DNA of 64,000 nucleotides, taken from the NCBI GenBank assembly GCA_017528345.1, contig JAFXOX010000034.1, forward strand, positions 51,851 to 115,850. Reading direction: 5' to 3'. Position numbers and translations under genes: made by a program. The notes beneath the pieces are model-generated. The model was not told the DNA's origin and did not search any database. It worked only from the letters and a program-made list of their open reading frames with translations. Positions 32,678 to 41,757 of this stretch are shown here, piece after piece (positions within the stretch are counted from its first letter, which is position 1; the number at the start of each line of letters is the position of its first letter). This DNA is from Desulfovibrio sp. (GTDB taxonomy: Bacteria > Desulfobacterota > Desulfovibrionia > Desulfovibrionales > Desulfovibrionaceae).

Positions 32678-35619
32678 AGCATTTGGCGACCTTCCACGAC
32701 TTTGCAACCGACAGCTACATACTCATGCACGAATCTCCCTTTCTGCTCTTTTCCTGGCACAGTCCATTTCTCCCCCATCTTCTGCGCCATGTGGAAGACC
32801 TGTGCCAGGGCCAGCGCGAGGATGTCGTCATTCTCGTGCCCAATAACCGGCCCTTCCGCTATATTGTGGATATCTACCGCAAAAACGGGATTTCAGGCCT
32901 TTTGCCCCATGTGGTGACTCTGGAAGATGCGGTCGATAGCTGGCTTTTGGCCAACCATATCCCTCCCAGACCCCATGCCTCGCTCCTTGATATGTGCGCG
33001 CTGCTCCACAGCTGCGTGCAAAAGCTTGGGGCGCAAAATGCCTTTTTGGCAGAAATGAGCCGCATGGATCTTGGGCACTTCTGGCCGTGGGGGTGCCGTC
33101 TGGCCGCCCTTCTTGAAGAGCTCTTTCGCCAGGGCCAGTCCCCTATAAATCTGCCCAATACCCTGGAAGCCTCAAGCAAGGAAGCTTCCGCACTCCTGGC
33201 AAGCCTGGGCCATATCCATACCGCCTATACCTCGCTTCTCAGCCAAAAAAACCTCTCAACCCCAGGCTATGATCTCTTTCAGGCAGCACAGCTTCCCGTT
33301 ATTCCCCATAGCCTTGCCCCATCCCCTCACAAGCACCTCTTTGTGGCGGGTTTTTCCGTGCTTGACGGGGCCGAAGAGCGTCTGCTGAAAAGACTCTGGC
33401 AACAGGGAGCCCAAATCTGCCTGCACACAGATCCGGCTCTTGCTTCCAAGGATTCCCAGGTGCATCATGCCTGCCTCTGCCACAAAGAGTGGTGCGAGCG
33501 TTGGAAGGCCCAAACAGTACTGTATCCCACAGAGGCAAGCACAAGCTGGCCGCGCTATCGCCTCCATGCCGGCTACGATGCCCACTCCCAACTGCTTGCG
33601 CTGAACCAGGATCTCATCGCCCAGTGGCAGAACACAAACCCAGGCACCCATGCCCTCATTCTTGCAAGACCCTCTCTCCTTGTGCCTGTCCTGCACCATC
33701 TGCCAAGCAAGCAGGTCAATGTTTCTCTTGGCTACCCGCTCAAGCGCACGCTTTTTGGCCAGCTTCTCACCATTCTCCTCACCCTCAAAGAGCGCGAGCG
33801 CGAAGACGGTCTCTTCTACTGGCGCGATCTTCTCCACTTTTTGCGCCACCCCTATCTGCAGCGTCTCTCAGAGACCGAAGAGTACCAGGGTCTTGATCTC
33901 GCTCAACTTGAAGCAGCCATTGCCCAAAGCCAGCGTTTTCAGGATCCCGCCTCGCATCTGCCAAAACTTTTTGAGGATCAGGCGATTATCGCTCGTTATC
34001 ATAAGCTCTTTGCCCTTTTCCTGCACGCCTTTGCCAAAACGGCGACCCTGTCTGACCTTGCCAAGAGCCTTTCCGCCATCACGCACTTTTTACTTACGCA
34101 AAGCGGTATTGCCTGGCAAAACTATCCCCTGGATCTTGAAGCCATCAGCCGCGTTGAAGATGTGCTTCTGCCCACCCTCTCCGAGGCCATTATGGCCTAT
34201 GAGCCCATTTCCTTTGCGCTCCAAAAGCACCTGCTTGAAGCATTGATCGAAGCTGAGCGCATTCCCTTTGAGGCCGATCCTTTGACAGGTGTACAGGTCA
34301 TGGGACTTCTGGAAACGAGACTTTTGCACTTTGACCATCTCTCCATTCTGGATGCCACCGATGATCTTCTGCCAGGCAATCCCTCCCAGGACATTCTCCT
34401 CTCCGAAGGACTGCGCCTTGCCTTGCATCTGCCAGGCAGCAGGGAGCTTCAGAAACGCTCTGAATACAATCTCTTCCGACTTATGGCCAATGCCCAGACC
34501 GTCTCCATCTACTGGCAGGAAGGCGTAAGTCGAAGCTCGCAGACTGAGGGTAAAAAAATTCCCAGTCGCTTTGTGGAGCAGATCATCTGGCAGCTTGAGC
34601 AGGAACAAGGTGTGGTATTAGGCCCCAATGACAGTCCACGATCCACGGCCAAACCCCATCTCAGTGTACGTGTCCCAGACGCAAAGAGGCTTTCGAAGAC
34701 AGCTGCCCTGCAGGCGCGTCTTGCGGAACTTCTCAGCAAGGGGGTTTCACCGACCCAGCTCGATAGTTTCCTCAGCTGTCCCCTGGCCTTTGCCCGCCGC
34801 TATCTGCTCAGCCTCAAACCCTATGAGGAACTGACAGAAGGTGAAGCCCCCAATCTCGTAGGTCAATGCATCCACAGGCTGCTCCAAAAAATCTACACGC
34901 CCTATCTGGGCCGTGAAATCACGAAGGGCAGTATTGCAGAGGCCACCCTTGCACAGTACCTGGAAGAGGAGCTGCAGCGTGCAGATCTTGGCAATCTCCC
35001 CGCTATCAGCTATTATATCCTCAAAAATGCCGCTCACACCCTTCTTGGCAAATACCTTGAAGAACAGCCAACCACAACCATCCTCGAGCTTGAGCAGAAC
35101 ATGCGCTGCCATTTTCCCTTTGGCTCGGGGAAGGCCTCCCTCTTTGGCATTGTCGACCGACTTGACCGGCGCCAAGACGAGCTTGTCATCATCGACTACA
35201 AGACAGGACAACTCAAGCTGCCTGCTCCAGACTTCTGGGAAAACCATAGTTTTCTGGATGCCCTCAGACAGGATCTTGCCCTTAGCAAGCCTTTGGAACT
35301 TCTTGTGCCCCACATGGCCTATCTGCGCGAAGCCCTCGTCAGTATGCAATTGCCCCTCTATCTTGTGCTCTCTCAGTCACATTGCCAGAAACGCTACGCA
35401 CAGCTTCCCCACAATGCCTGTCTGATCAAACTGGCCGACGGTGGCGAAGAAAACGCGCTCTTTACTGATGACTGCTCACTTGAAGATCAAGACCGCCTGC
35501 GCGCCTGCCAGGATATCCTTCAACTCACACTGCGCTGCCTGTGGGAATGTTCAGCCTTTGAAGCTATGGCTTCCGACCATTGCAGGTATTGCCCCTATAA
35601 CGGGCTTTGCCTCCTCTAA
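32674..35619 (+). CDS. AddB-like nuclease subunit with Fe-S cluster motif
   Basis: 981 residues from GTG 32674, coupled to the AddA-like gene. The N-terminal helicase-like part lacks a Walker A motif (VVILVPNNRPFRYIV in its place), so it is probably not an active ATPase, similar to the RecC/AddB role of Chi scanning. The C-terminal PD-(D/E)XK nuclease contains LVGQCIHRLLQKIY, LFGIVDRLDR, ELVIIDYKTGQL. Four cysteines, SCPLAFARR at ~698 and HCRYCPYNGLC at the very end, match the Fe-S staple of AddB nucleases. Together the two genes form an AddAB-type end-resection complex. Confidence 0.88.
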   Translation: MKHLATFHDFATDSYILMHESPFLLFSWHSPFLPHLLRHVEDLCQGQREDVVILVPNNRPFRYIVDIYRKNGISGLLPHVVTLEDAVDSWLLANHIPPRPHASLLDMCALLHSCVQKLGAQNAFLAEMSRMDLGHFWPWGCRLAALLEELFRQGQSPINLPNTLEASSKEASALLASLGHIHTAYTSLLSQKNLSTPGYDLFQAAQLPVIPHSLAPSPHKHLFVAGFSVLDGAEERLLKRLWQQGAQICLHTDPALASKDSQVHHACLCHKEWCERWKAQTVLYPTEASTSWPRYRLHAGYDAHSQLLALNQDLIAQWQNTNPGTHALILARPSLLVPVLHHLPSKQVNVSLGYPLKRTLFGQLLTILLTLKEREREDGLFYWRDLLHFLRHPYLQRLSETEEYQGLDLAQLEAAIAQSQRFQDPASHLPKLFEDQAIIARYHKLFALFLHAFAKTATLSDLAKSLSAITHFLLTQSGIAWQNYPLDLEAISRVEDVLLPTLSEAIMAYEPISFALQKHLLEALIEAERIPFEADPLTGVQVMGLLETRLLHFDHLSILDATDDLLPGNPSQDILLSEGLRLALHLPGSRELQKRSEYNLFRLMANAQTVSIYWQEGVSRSSQTEGKKIPSRFVEQIIWQLEQEQGVVLGPNDSPRSTAKPHLSVRVPDAKRLSKTAALQARLAELLSKGVSPTQLDSFLSCPLAFARRYLLSLKPYEELTEGEAPNLVGQCIHRLLQKIYTPYLGREITKGSIAEATLAQYLEEELQRADLGNLPAISYYILKNAAHTLLGKYLEEQPTTTILELEQNMRCHFPFGSGKASLFGIVDRLDRRQDELVIIDYKTGQLKLPAPDFWENHSFLDALRQDLALSKPLELLVPHMAYLREALVSMQLPLYLVLSQSHCQKRYAQLPHNACLIKLADGGEENALFTDDCSLEDQDRLRACQDILQLTLRCLWECSAFEAMASDHCRYCPYNGLCLL

Positions 35620-35740
35620 ATTCGGGGGCTACGCTGCACACCCCTTGAGAATGCCATAGGCCACTCCCCACGGTCACGGTCAACGATTGATCAATACCCC
35701 ATTCTGCGCAACGGCTTTTTGCCAAGGAGAATACCGAAAC

Positions 35741-36886
35741 ATGCTCGATCCTGAACTTCTGACCTGGCTCACCGGCAAGCTCAATTTTGAAAGCCTTGAA
35801 GATCTGCTCAAAGCCGCCAAAGAGAAGTTTCCCGACACAGATATTGTGCCGACACTGCTTCTGGCCGGCCGCACAGGTGCCGGCAAATCAAGCCTGATCA
35901 ATGCCCTGGCCTGCCGGACAATTATGCCGGTAGGGGTGCTCCCCACCACGCAAAAGCCGACAGCCTTTGAACTTGAGGGCAAGGGCGTGCCCTTGCGCGT
36001 TCTGGATCTGCCAGGGGTCGGTGAAGCCGGCAAGCACGGTGAACGCCTGCAAAGCGTGCTCGATCAGGCCGATCAGGCGCATCTCCTGCTTTTGGCCATT
36101 CCCTGCCCTGAACGCAGTCTTGACTATGAAACCCAGCTTCTCGCGGCTGTTGCCAAGCATTTTGCAAGCCGCACCCCCCTTCCTATCCTCACAGCCGGCA
36201 CCAAGATAGATCTGGCAGCCCCTGTCCGCGACTGGCAGCCGGCAACACTGAACCTGGCAGCGCCAAGCACTGAGAAAGAAAAACATATTGCCGAGTGGCT
36301 GAGCTATGTTGGCCGCGTTTTGCCTGAGGCAGGAGCCATCACAGCCTGTGCCAGCGGCCAGTCCTGTGATGATTTTGCCAATCAGTACGGCCTCGATGCG
36401 TTGCGCAAGCGTATCTTTGATGCCCTGCCCGATGCCGCACGCACCTATTTTGCCCGCGCAACCCACGATCTCGCCCTTCTCAATCAGCGTGCCGAAAACA
36501 TTGTCCGCCTCTTCAGCAGCCTCTCCTCAGCTGCTGCCGCCCAACCCATCCCGGCCATCCCCGACTCGGCCCTGATCATGCCCATTCAGGTGGCCATGCT
36601 CATACGTCTGACTTCCCTGCACGGCAAAAGCCTCAATGCCGACCTTGCCGGCAAGCTTCTTGGCCCGCTGATGGCACGTGTGGCTGGCCGCTATGCCTTT
36701 GAACAGGTGACGAAATGGATTCCGGGCATTGGTTCCGTTGTCGGGGCAGCTGTTGCCGCCGCTATGACCTATGCGCTGGGCATGGGCTATCATTCCCTGC
36801 TCTGTCAGGGCAGCTGGAATTTTGACGCCCAGGCTCTCAGGGAAGAAGTGCTCAAATGGTGGGAGAAGATCCAAAAGGACCTCTAA
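35741..36886 (+). CDS. Era/YfjP-like GTPase with DUF697-type C-terminus
   Basis: 381 residues from ATG 35741 (AAGGAGAATACC upstream). G domain: G1 LLLAGRTGAGKSSLINAL (~41-58), threonines of G2 in LPTTQKPTAF, G3 VLDLPGVGE, G4 TAGTKIDL. The C-terminal ~130 residues include a hydrophobic stretch IGSVVGAAVAAAMTYALGMGYH, which in DUF697 GTPases inserts into or contacts the inner membrane. Cellular role unknown; relatives are linked to membrane or stress functions. It lies 121 bp after the AddB-like gene and is convergent with the cupin remnant, overlapping it by 4 bp. Confidence 0.85.
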   Translation: MLDPELLTWLTGKLNFESLEDLLKAAKEKFPDTDIVPTLLLAGRTGAGKSSLINALACRTIMPVGVLPTTQKPTAFELEGKGVPLRVLDLPGVGEAGKHGERLQSVLDQADQAHLLLLAIPCPERSLDYETQLLAAVAKHFASRTPLPILTAGTKIDLAAPVRDWQPATLNLAAPSTEKEKHIAEWLSYVGRVLPEAGAITACASGQSCDDFANQYGLDALRKRIFDALPDAARTYFARATHDLALLNQRAENIVRLFSSLSSAAAAQPIPAIPDSALIMPIQVAMLIRLTSLHGKSLNADLAGKLLGPLMARVAGRYAFEQVTKWIPGIGSVVGAAVAAAMTYALGMGYHSLLCQGSWNFDAQALREEVLKWWEKIQKDL

Positions 36887-37413
36887 GTTCGGCTGGATAC
36901 GTTGTGGTGCGGCGGACAAAACTCTTCAATGATCTCGCCTGCAGAAGGAAAAAGGGGCATGAGCGCATGGCGCTCCCCAAGCTGCAGCTCTTCAAAACGA
37001 AAGCCCGGGGCAACCGTGCATCCCACAAAACTGTAGGGACTGCCCAGGGCTGGCGTTGCCCCAAACCATGAACCGCCTGGGACGCTGTACTGCACAACTT
37101 CGCCTGCGCACAGATTCTGGCCCATGATGATTTCCCGGCTTTTGCCGTCAGGGGTGATCACAGCTAGGCGCAGTGCCCCTCCATGGTAAAAATGCCACAT
37201 TTCATCCTGCGGTATGCTATGCAAGCGGGAATATTGGCCTGCCTTGAGCAAAAACAGGATTGCCGTGCAGACAGGACGCTCTCAGCCCTGATACGCGAAA
37301 GTGAGTGTTGAAGCATAAGTGCGCCGGTAAAAGCCACCTTCAGGATGCGGTGTCAGGCCATAATGCTTGATGATTTCTCTCTCAGTCAAAGGCGCCAAAA
37401 GATGTTCTTGCAT
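36883..37413 (-). pseudogene. Cupin-5 (DUF985) protein interrupted by a TGA
   Basis: Minus strand from ATG 37413: LTEREIIKHYGLTPHPEGGFYRRTYAST, then FAYQG, an in-frame TGA at ~37281, and the same frame resumes ERPVCTAILFLLKAGQYSRLHSI, DEMWHFYHGGALRLAVI and GFRFEELQLGERHAL. These pieces add up to a complete ~175-residue DUF985 cupin with its metal-site residues (E in DEMWHF, H in YHGG). A single nonsense change, for example CGA to TGA, explains the break. Function of the family is unclear (YML079w-like, possibly sugar epimerase fold). Confidence 0.75.
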
Positions 37414-37716
37414 GAGTGACGAACTCCTGACGAAAATTTCTGATTGCGATGACGAAAATTTTCGGTTGCGCAAACAAGATTCTTTGTGAATACTCTCCCA
37501 AACAGGCCTTTTTCCCTGATCGTCCAAATACTTGCGGATGCTCTGGTGAGCCGTGGCTGTTTTGCCCTGTTTGGCGGCCTTCATTGTTTGCGCGCAACGG
37601 TGTTTTGACAGCCCCTAAATTGGCAAGAACGTCGCTCAGAGCTGCAAAAGCCGCCCCTTGCCTAGATCTTCCCAGATGTCATGTCTTTCTCTGATGAGTT
37701 TCAAAGGAGGAATTGT

Positions 37717-38391
37717 ATGAGCCAGGTAACTGGTACCTCAAGTTCATCAAGTGTCATGTTTTCACAGGTTACTGGTGCACGCAGCCCGCAGATGGCCTTA
37801 GCAATGCTTATGCTGGACCTTGCTGATACCAACAAAAAAGCTGCCATGAACGGTATCAAAGAGATAGAAGCTGAGCAGGCCAAAAAAAGAGAGTGGGCAG
37901 ACGCCATTAACGCCGCCCGCGATCTCAAGCAAGCTGGAACCATACGTGGATCTGCTACGCAGGAAGAATATGAAAACATGATCAAAGGGATGTCCGATTA
38001 CCGGGACAGAAAATGGGCTGCCGTCGGGTCTTTGAAGACCTTCCCGGAAAGTCACGGTATCACCCCGGCACCCTATGGTGATCTGAACAAAGCCGTGAAA
38101 ATTTGGGACACAGCCATTGATCAGATGTCGAAACTGAAAACCGTCAATGCAGCCTGCGATAAGGCTGGTGTCGGCATGCCCACCTCGTCAGACAAGGAGA
38201 AGAACCAGGCTGAATGGGACAAGGTCATAGCCCAGCTCCAGACAAAAATGGATAATACCGGCGCAGATATCCAAACCAAGATGGTGCAGTTGCAGGATCT
38301 GATGGGCCAGTACAATAGCTACACCTCAGGTGCCAATACCGCTATTGCCAAGTCCAACGACATTCTCTCGAGTCTTGCACGCGGCCAGTAG
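37717..38391 (+). CDS. EspA/SseB-like type III secretion translocon filament protein (tentative)
   Basis: 224 residues from ATG 37717 behind AAAGGAGGAATT, a very strong site. No signal peptide. The N-terminus is Ser/Thr-rich (MSQVTGTSSSSSVMFS). Then comes an amphipathic segment MALAMLMLDLADTNKKAAMNGIKEIEAEQAKK and a long C-terminal coiled coil ending YNSYTSGANTAIAKSNDILSS. This layout, a small unfolded leader, hydrophobic-faced helix and C-terminal coiled coil, is that of T3SS filament proteins such as EspA and SseB. No other type III genes are in the window. Could instead be an unrelated coiled-coil secreted protein. Confidence 0.4.
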   Translation: MSQVTGTSSSSSVMFSQVTGARSPQMALAMLMLDLADTNKKAAMNGIKEIEAEQAKKREWADAINAARDLKQAGTIRGSATQEEYENMIKGMSDYRDRKWAAVGSLKTFPESHGITPAPYGDLNKAVKIWDTAIDQMSKLKTVNAACDKAGVGMPTSSDKEKNQAEWDKVIAQLQTKMDNTGADIQTKMVQLQDLMGQYNSYTSGANTAIAKSNDILSSLARGQ

Positions 38392-38484
38392 AAATTGTTT
38401 GTGAAAAAACCCAAACCATGCGCACGTGTATCTGTGCCATACACTTGTCAGGATACAGCTGCATACCTGTCGTCATACTTCATG

Positions 38485-38558
38485 GGGTAAGTTAGCAGAT
38501 TTTTATAATAGGTGTAAACAGGGATGTAATTCTCCTATTTACACCTATTTTTATTTGA
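38485..38558 (+). repeat. Solo IS607-like left end
   Basis: GGTAAGTTAGCAGATTTTTA and the palindromic ATAGGTGTAAACAGG / CCTATTTACACCTAT arms match the left end at 7622-7690 in inverted orientation. No transposase gene follows. The match stops at TTTTTATTTG on the inner side. Confidence 0.6.
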
Positions 38559-38979
38559 TCGACATAAACAAAGACCTCCAATGAGGAGAGAGCAACTTCC
38601 AAGAGATTGTTGCCCTCCAACCTCGTTGGAGTAAAATAGATGCAAGTGCTGATATTCGTTGTACCACTTGGGAAGTCCAAGAGAAACGAACTGAGGTACT
38701 TGAAAAATTTTGGCGTACTGTAACGTCTGAAATCGTTAGGGATTTCATCTGCCCCTATTTGCTACGATTTTGTTTGAGAGTTTTGTGGATAGTGATAGCT
38801 AACGCAAGGTGCTCGTTGATCTCCTGAATTGGCTAATTGTACAGAGCCCATTTCAGGCACATTGGCAATCTTGCAGGCGTACCTTTCCCCTGCATCTGCC
38901 AGAGAACGCTCTTTCATTGATATTGTTCAGATCTTTTACTCCACAAAACCCCATGAAGCCCCCAAAACGTGTGCTCCCA
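38559..38979. other. No supported gene; possible decayed sequence
   Basis: 421 bp downstream of the solo IS607 end. A plus-strand stretch at ~38590-38770 reads EIVALQPRWSKIDASADIR and TEVLEKFWRTVTSEIVRDF without a start codon, which may be the remains of a gene, but I do not recognise it. Confidence 0.3.
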
Positions 38980-40693
38980 TCACATGTGAGACACATGCTC
39001 ATCCTGTACAAGAGAGCCAATAGTTTCCGCTAAGCCACCACAAATCAGAACTTCTTTGCCATGAAAGGCAAAACCATACGTATAGATACTATGCGAGGCA
39101 ACGCCTCGCTCTTTGAGTATCGTAAAGTACTTTTTATCTTGTATTTGCTGTAAGGCATTAGCACACGTTTCTTTAAGGTCTTTTTCTTTCTTTGGCTTCA
39201 TTGTCTTAAATTCAATGATAATACCGCGTTCATGTATATTTTTTGGTACCATACAAATATTATATCTTCCAAGTCCGCTTTCTCTATTTGAGTAAATATC
39301 ATATACATTTTTTAAGTTAACAATAAGCCCAAGCACAAAAGCATGGTAAAAATTATCAGGATTTTTTCCGCCTGTATCAAAAAAAACTAAATGTATTTTC
39401 AGCAATTTCGCGTAAAGTTTCATTCATAGTTTCAAGATCATCAGTCAAAAGAGCTTGGCCAAAAAGCCCTGAATCAACATAGTTATTATTAAACCAATCA
39501 GAAATAAGTCCTTCCAAAATGATATGAACTTCGTGATTGGTGAGAGCCAGCTCATATTCATTGGTTTCACTGCGAAAAGACAACGGTTTCACATACCCGG
39601 AAGCCATCAAAAGGCTCCAAATGGCGCTTTTTTTCCCACTGAGCTGTGAGAAGACGACCTGTTCATCCATGCTTGTGACAATGGATTTGCCGCAAATCAA
39701 GGCAGAGCATTCGTCTTTGACGGTTTTGGGAGCTTTGGCAATCAACTGCCCCACAAGCGCATTGGAGCTTGTTTGCGCCCAATAGGGAGCAAATGCCTGA
39801 TTTTTCAGGTAGCCGATTATAGACCAGGGGTTATAAATGCCCTTGGTTTTGCCAAAAATAAAGCCATCGTACCACAGCCGCACCTCCTGCCTGGCAGCAA
39901 GTCCGTATTCATCCATGACCGCAAAGACTTCCTCTTCCGTAAAACCAAAGCAGTCTGTGTAGAGCGTGCTTGTGGTGCTCACAACCTGGAGATTATTCAG
40001 ATCAGAGAACAGGGACTCTTTGCCCACGCGGGTTATCCCTGTCAATAATCCGCGTCCAAGCCAGGGATTACTTGTGAACGTGGCATTCAACATACCTTGC
40101 ATCAAACCCACAAGCTCGTCCCAATAGCCGCTCATCCAGGCTTCCTGCAAAGGGGTGTCGTATTCATCAAGAAGGATGATGGGGAGTCTACCGCTCTGGC
40201 GAGCAAGATACTTGGTGAGATAGAGAAGCGCGTCCTGCGCTGTTGCCTCGTCCATGGACTGACGCACAGAGGCAAATTGCTCCTGTTCGGTATCGGAAAG
40301 TGACGCAAAATCCAGGAAAGGACGGAAATCGTTGTAGATGCTGACCAGGCGGGAATTGAAGAGTTTCAAGGTTTGACAAAAGTTCTCTCCCTTGATGCTC
40401 GCAAAGGAAAGGGAAATCACAGGCAATGTTCCCTGAAGTGGCCGCATGCTTTCATCCTGCCAGACCGCAAGACCTGCAAAGAGATCCTGGCGATTGGCGT
40501 ATTCCAGGGGAAAAAAGGCCCTGACGGTATCAAGCATCAGTGTTTTGCCAAAACGTCTGGGTCTTGTGATCAATGTCACCCTGTCTTCACTGTGCCACCA
40601 GTCTTGGATGAAACGCGTTTTGTCCACATAAAAAAGGTTTTTCTGGCGTAAGGTCACAAAGCTCTGTTCACCAGTCGGGATAACGCGAGACAT
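38980..40693 (-). pseudogene. AAA-ATPase / PD-(D/E)XK protein, split by a poly-T frameshift
   Basis: From ATG 40693: IPTGEQSFVTLRQKNLFYVDKT, Walker A variant RPRRFGKTLML, Walker B ILLDEYDTPL, WYDGFIFGKTKGIYNPWSI. This frame ends ENTFSFF-stop at 39377. The -1 frame takes over at once with FFDTGGKNPDNFYHAFVLGL, YDIYSNRESGLGRYNICM and RGIIIEFK (nuclease core) to 38980. The join is a run of eight T (sense strand); seven T would give one ~570-residue protein. Paralogue of the gene at 20646. Possibly still expressed by slippage, otherwise dead. Confidence 0.8.
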
Positions 40694-40746
40694 ACGGCCT
40701 CTACTTCGGCTGTTGCCTGAGGCAAATGGTTCGTGAAGCTCGAAGC

Positions 40747-41721
40747 TTAGCCGCAGCACGCCTGTCTGAGCCAAAGAGCCCAGCAGGCGCCCCAGAGGCC
40801 GGAACTGGAGGAGGGAAAAAGCCAGAGGGGAATATCGCTCACCCACGCATAAACGCCTGTCCCCTCTATTTCGGCCAAAAAGGCAGGACTTTGCACGGTC
40901 AAAGGATTGGCAAGGGCAATGCCACCGCCAATCCAAAGACCGTCATAACAGCAGGTTGTGTAGAGCCAAATACGGCAAAAACGGCCATAAAAGCGGGAAA
41001 AAAGTTCTAAGGTGGGGCTGGAGGTGTGCAGGTAGCGCTGGCCGATCTCCGGAGCGGCAAGCTCCTCACCTGTCACATAGGCATGCAGATGGCACAGGCC
41101 GGGCCCTGAGAGAAGATCTTCACAGGTTGGTTCAGGAAGCCCTCTTTCCAGAGCCAGGAAACGGGCACAGTCGTATTCATCGCGCCTGAAGGGAAAGGGT
41201 TGATGACCTGCTTCGCTGGCACAGACGGTGACCTGACCTGCGCGCTCGATGAGATGGGCGGCACCAAGTCCTGTGCCTGCCCCGATCACGGCCCGTACAC
41301 CACAGGCAGGCCAGGCCTTTTGTCGTGAACGCAGTGGCCTTGCCTGCTCACCCAGCGGTGAGAGCACGGCATAGGCCTGGGCGACAAAATCGTTGATCAC
41401 AAGGATTTCAGGAGACGGGGCTGCTTTGGGCAGCAAGGCAGAGAGGGCTGTGTGCAAGGCCTTGCGGTCACAGACAAAGCTTGCGTTGGTCAAGCGTCCC
41501 CCCTCAGGGGTCACAGGGCCTGCCAGAGCAAGACAGAGTCCGCGCACATCCTCCAGATGTTCCGGAAAGGCCGTGGCAAAAGCCTCGAGAAGATCCTGCG
41601 CTCCCTGAAAGGACTGTGTGGCAAGCCAGACCTCTTTGACAAGGGCAGGATTCTTCTCACAGACAAATTCTGCCAGGCGACAGTTGGTGCCGCCCATATC
41701 GGCAACCCAAAAACGCATCAT
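40747..41721 (-). CDS. glk: Glucokinase
   Basis: 324 residues. ATP-dependent phosphorylation of glucose at entry to glycolysis. The ASKHA fold motifs are visible: phosphate-1 ADMGGTNCRLAEF (~8-20), VINDFVAQAYAV with the catalytic Asp (~108), phosphate-2 AVIGAGTGLGAAHL (~144), SEAGHQPFPF with the sugar-binding Glu/His, and WIGGGIA near the C-terminus. Sequence matches the proteobacterial Glk family rather than ROK kinases, as no ROK zinc motif is seen. First gene downstream of the ABC/GT cluster on the same strand, 36 bp after the ABC-GT gene, so it may be cotranscribed. Confidence 0.88.
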   Translation of the reverse strand: MMRFWVADMGGTNCRLAEFVCEKNPALVKEVWLATQSFQGAQDLLEAFATAFPEHLEDVRGLCLALAGPVTPEGGRLTNASFVCDRKALHTALSALLPKAAPSPEILVINDFVAQAYAVLSPLGEQARPLRSRQKAWPACGVRAVIGAGTGLGAAHLIERAGQVTVCASEAGHQPFPFRRDEYDCARFLALERGLPEPTCEDLLSGPGLCHLHAYVTGEELAAPEIGQRYLHTSSPTLELFSRFYGRFCRIWLYTTCCYDGLWIGGGIALANPLTVQSPAFLAEIEGTGVYAWVSDIPLWLFPSSSSGLWGACWALWLRQACCG

Positions 41722-41757
41722 CTGTCGCCTCCCTCCCCATTTCGGGGTTCTTCCTTT

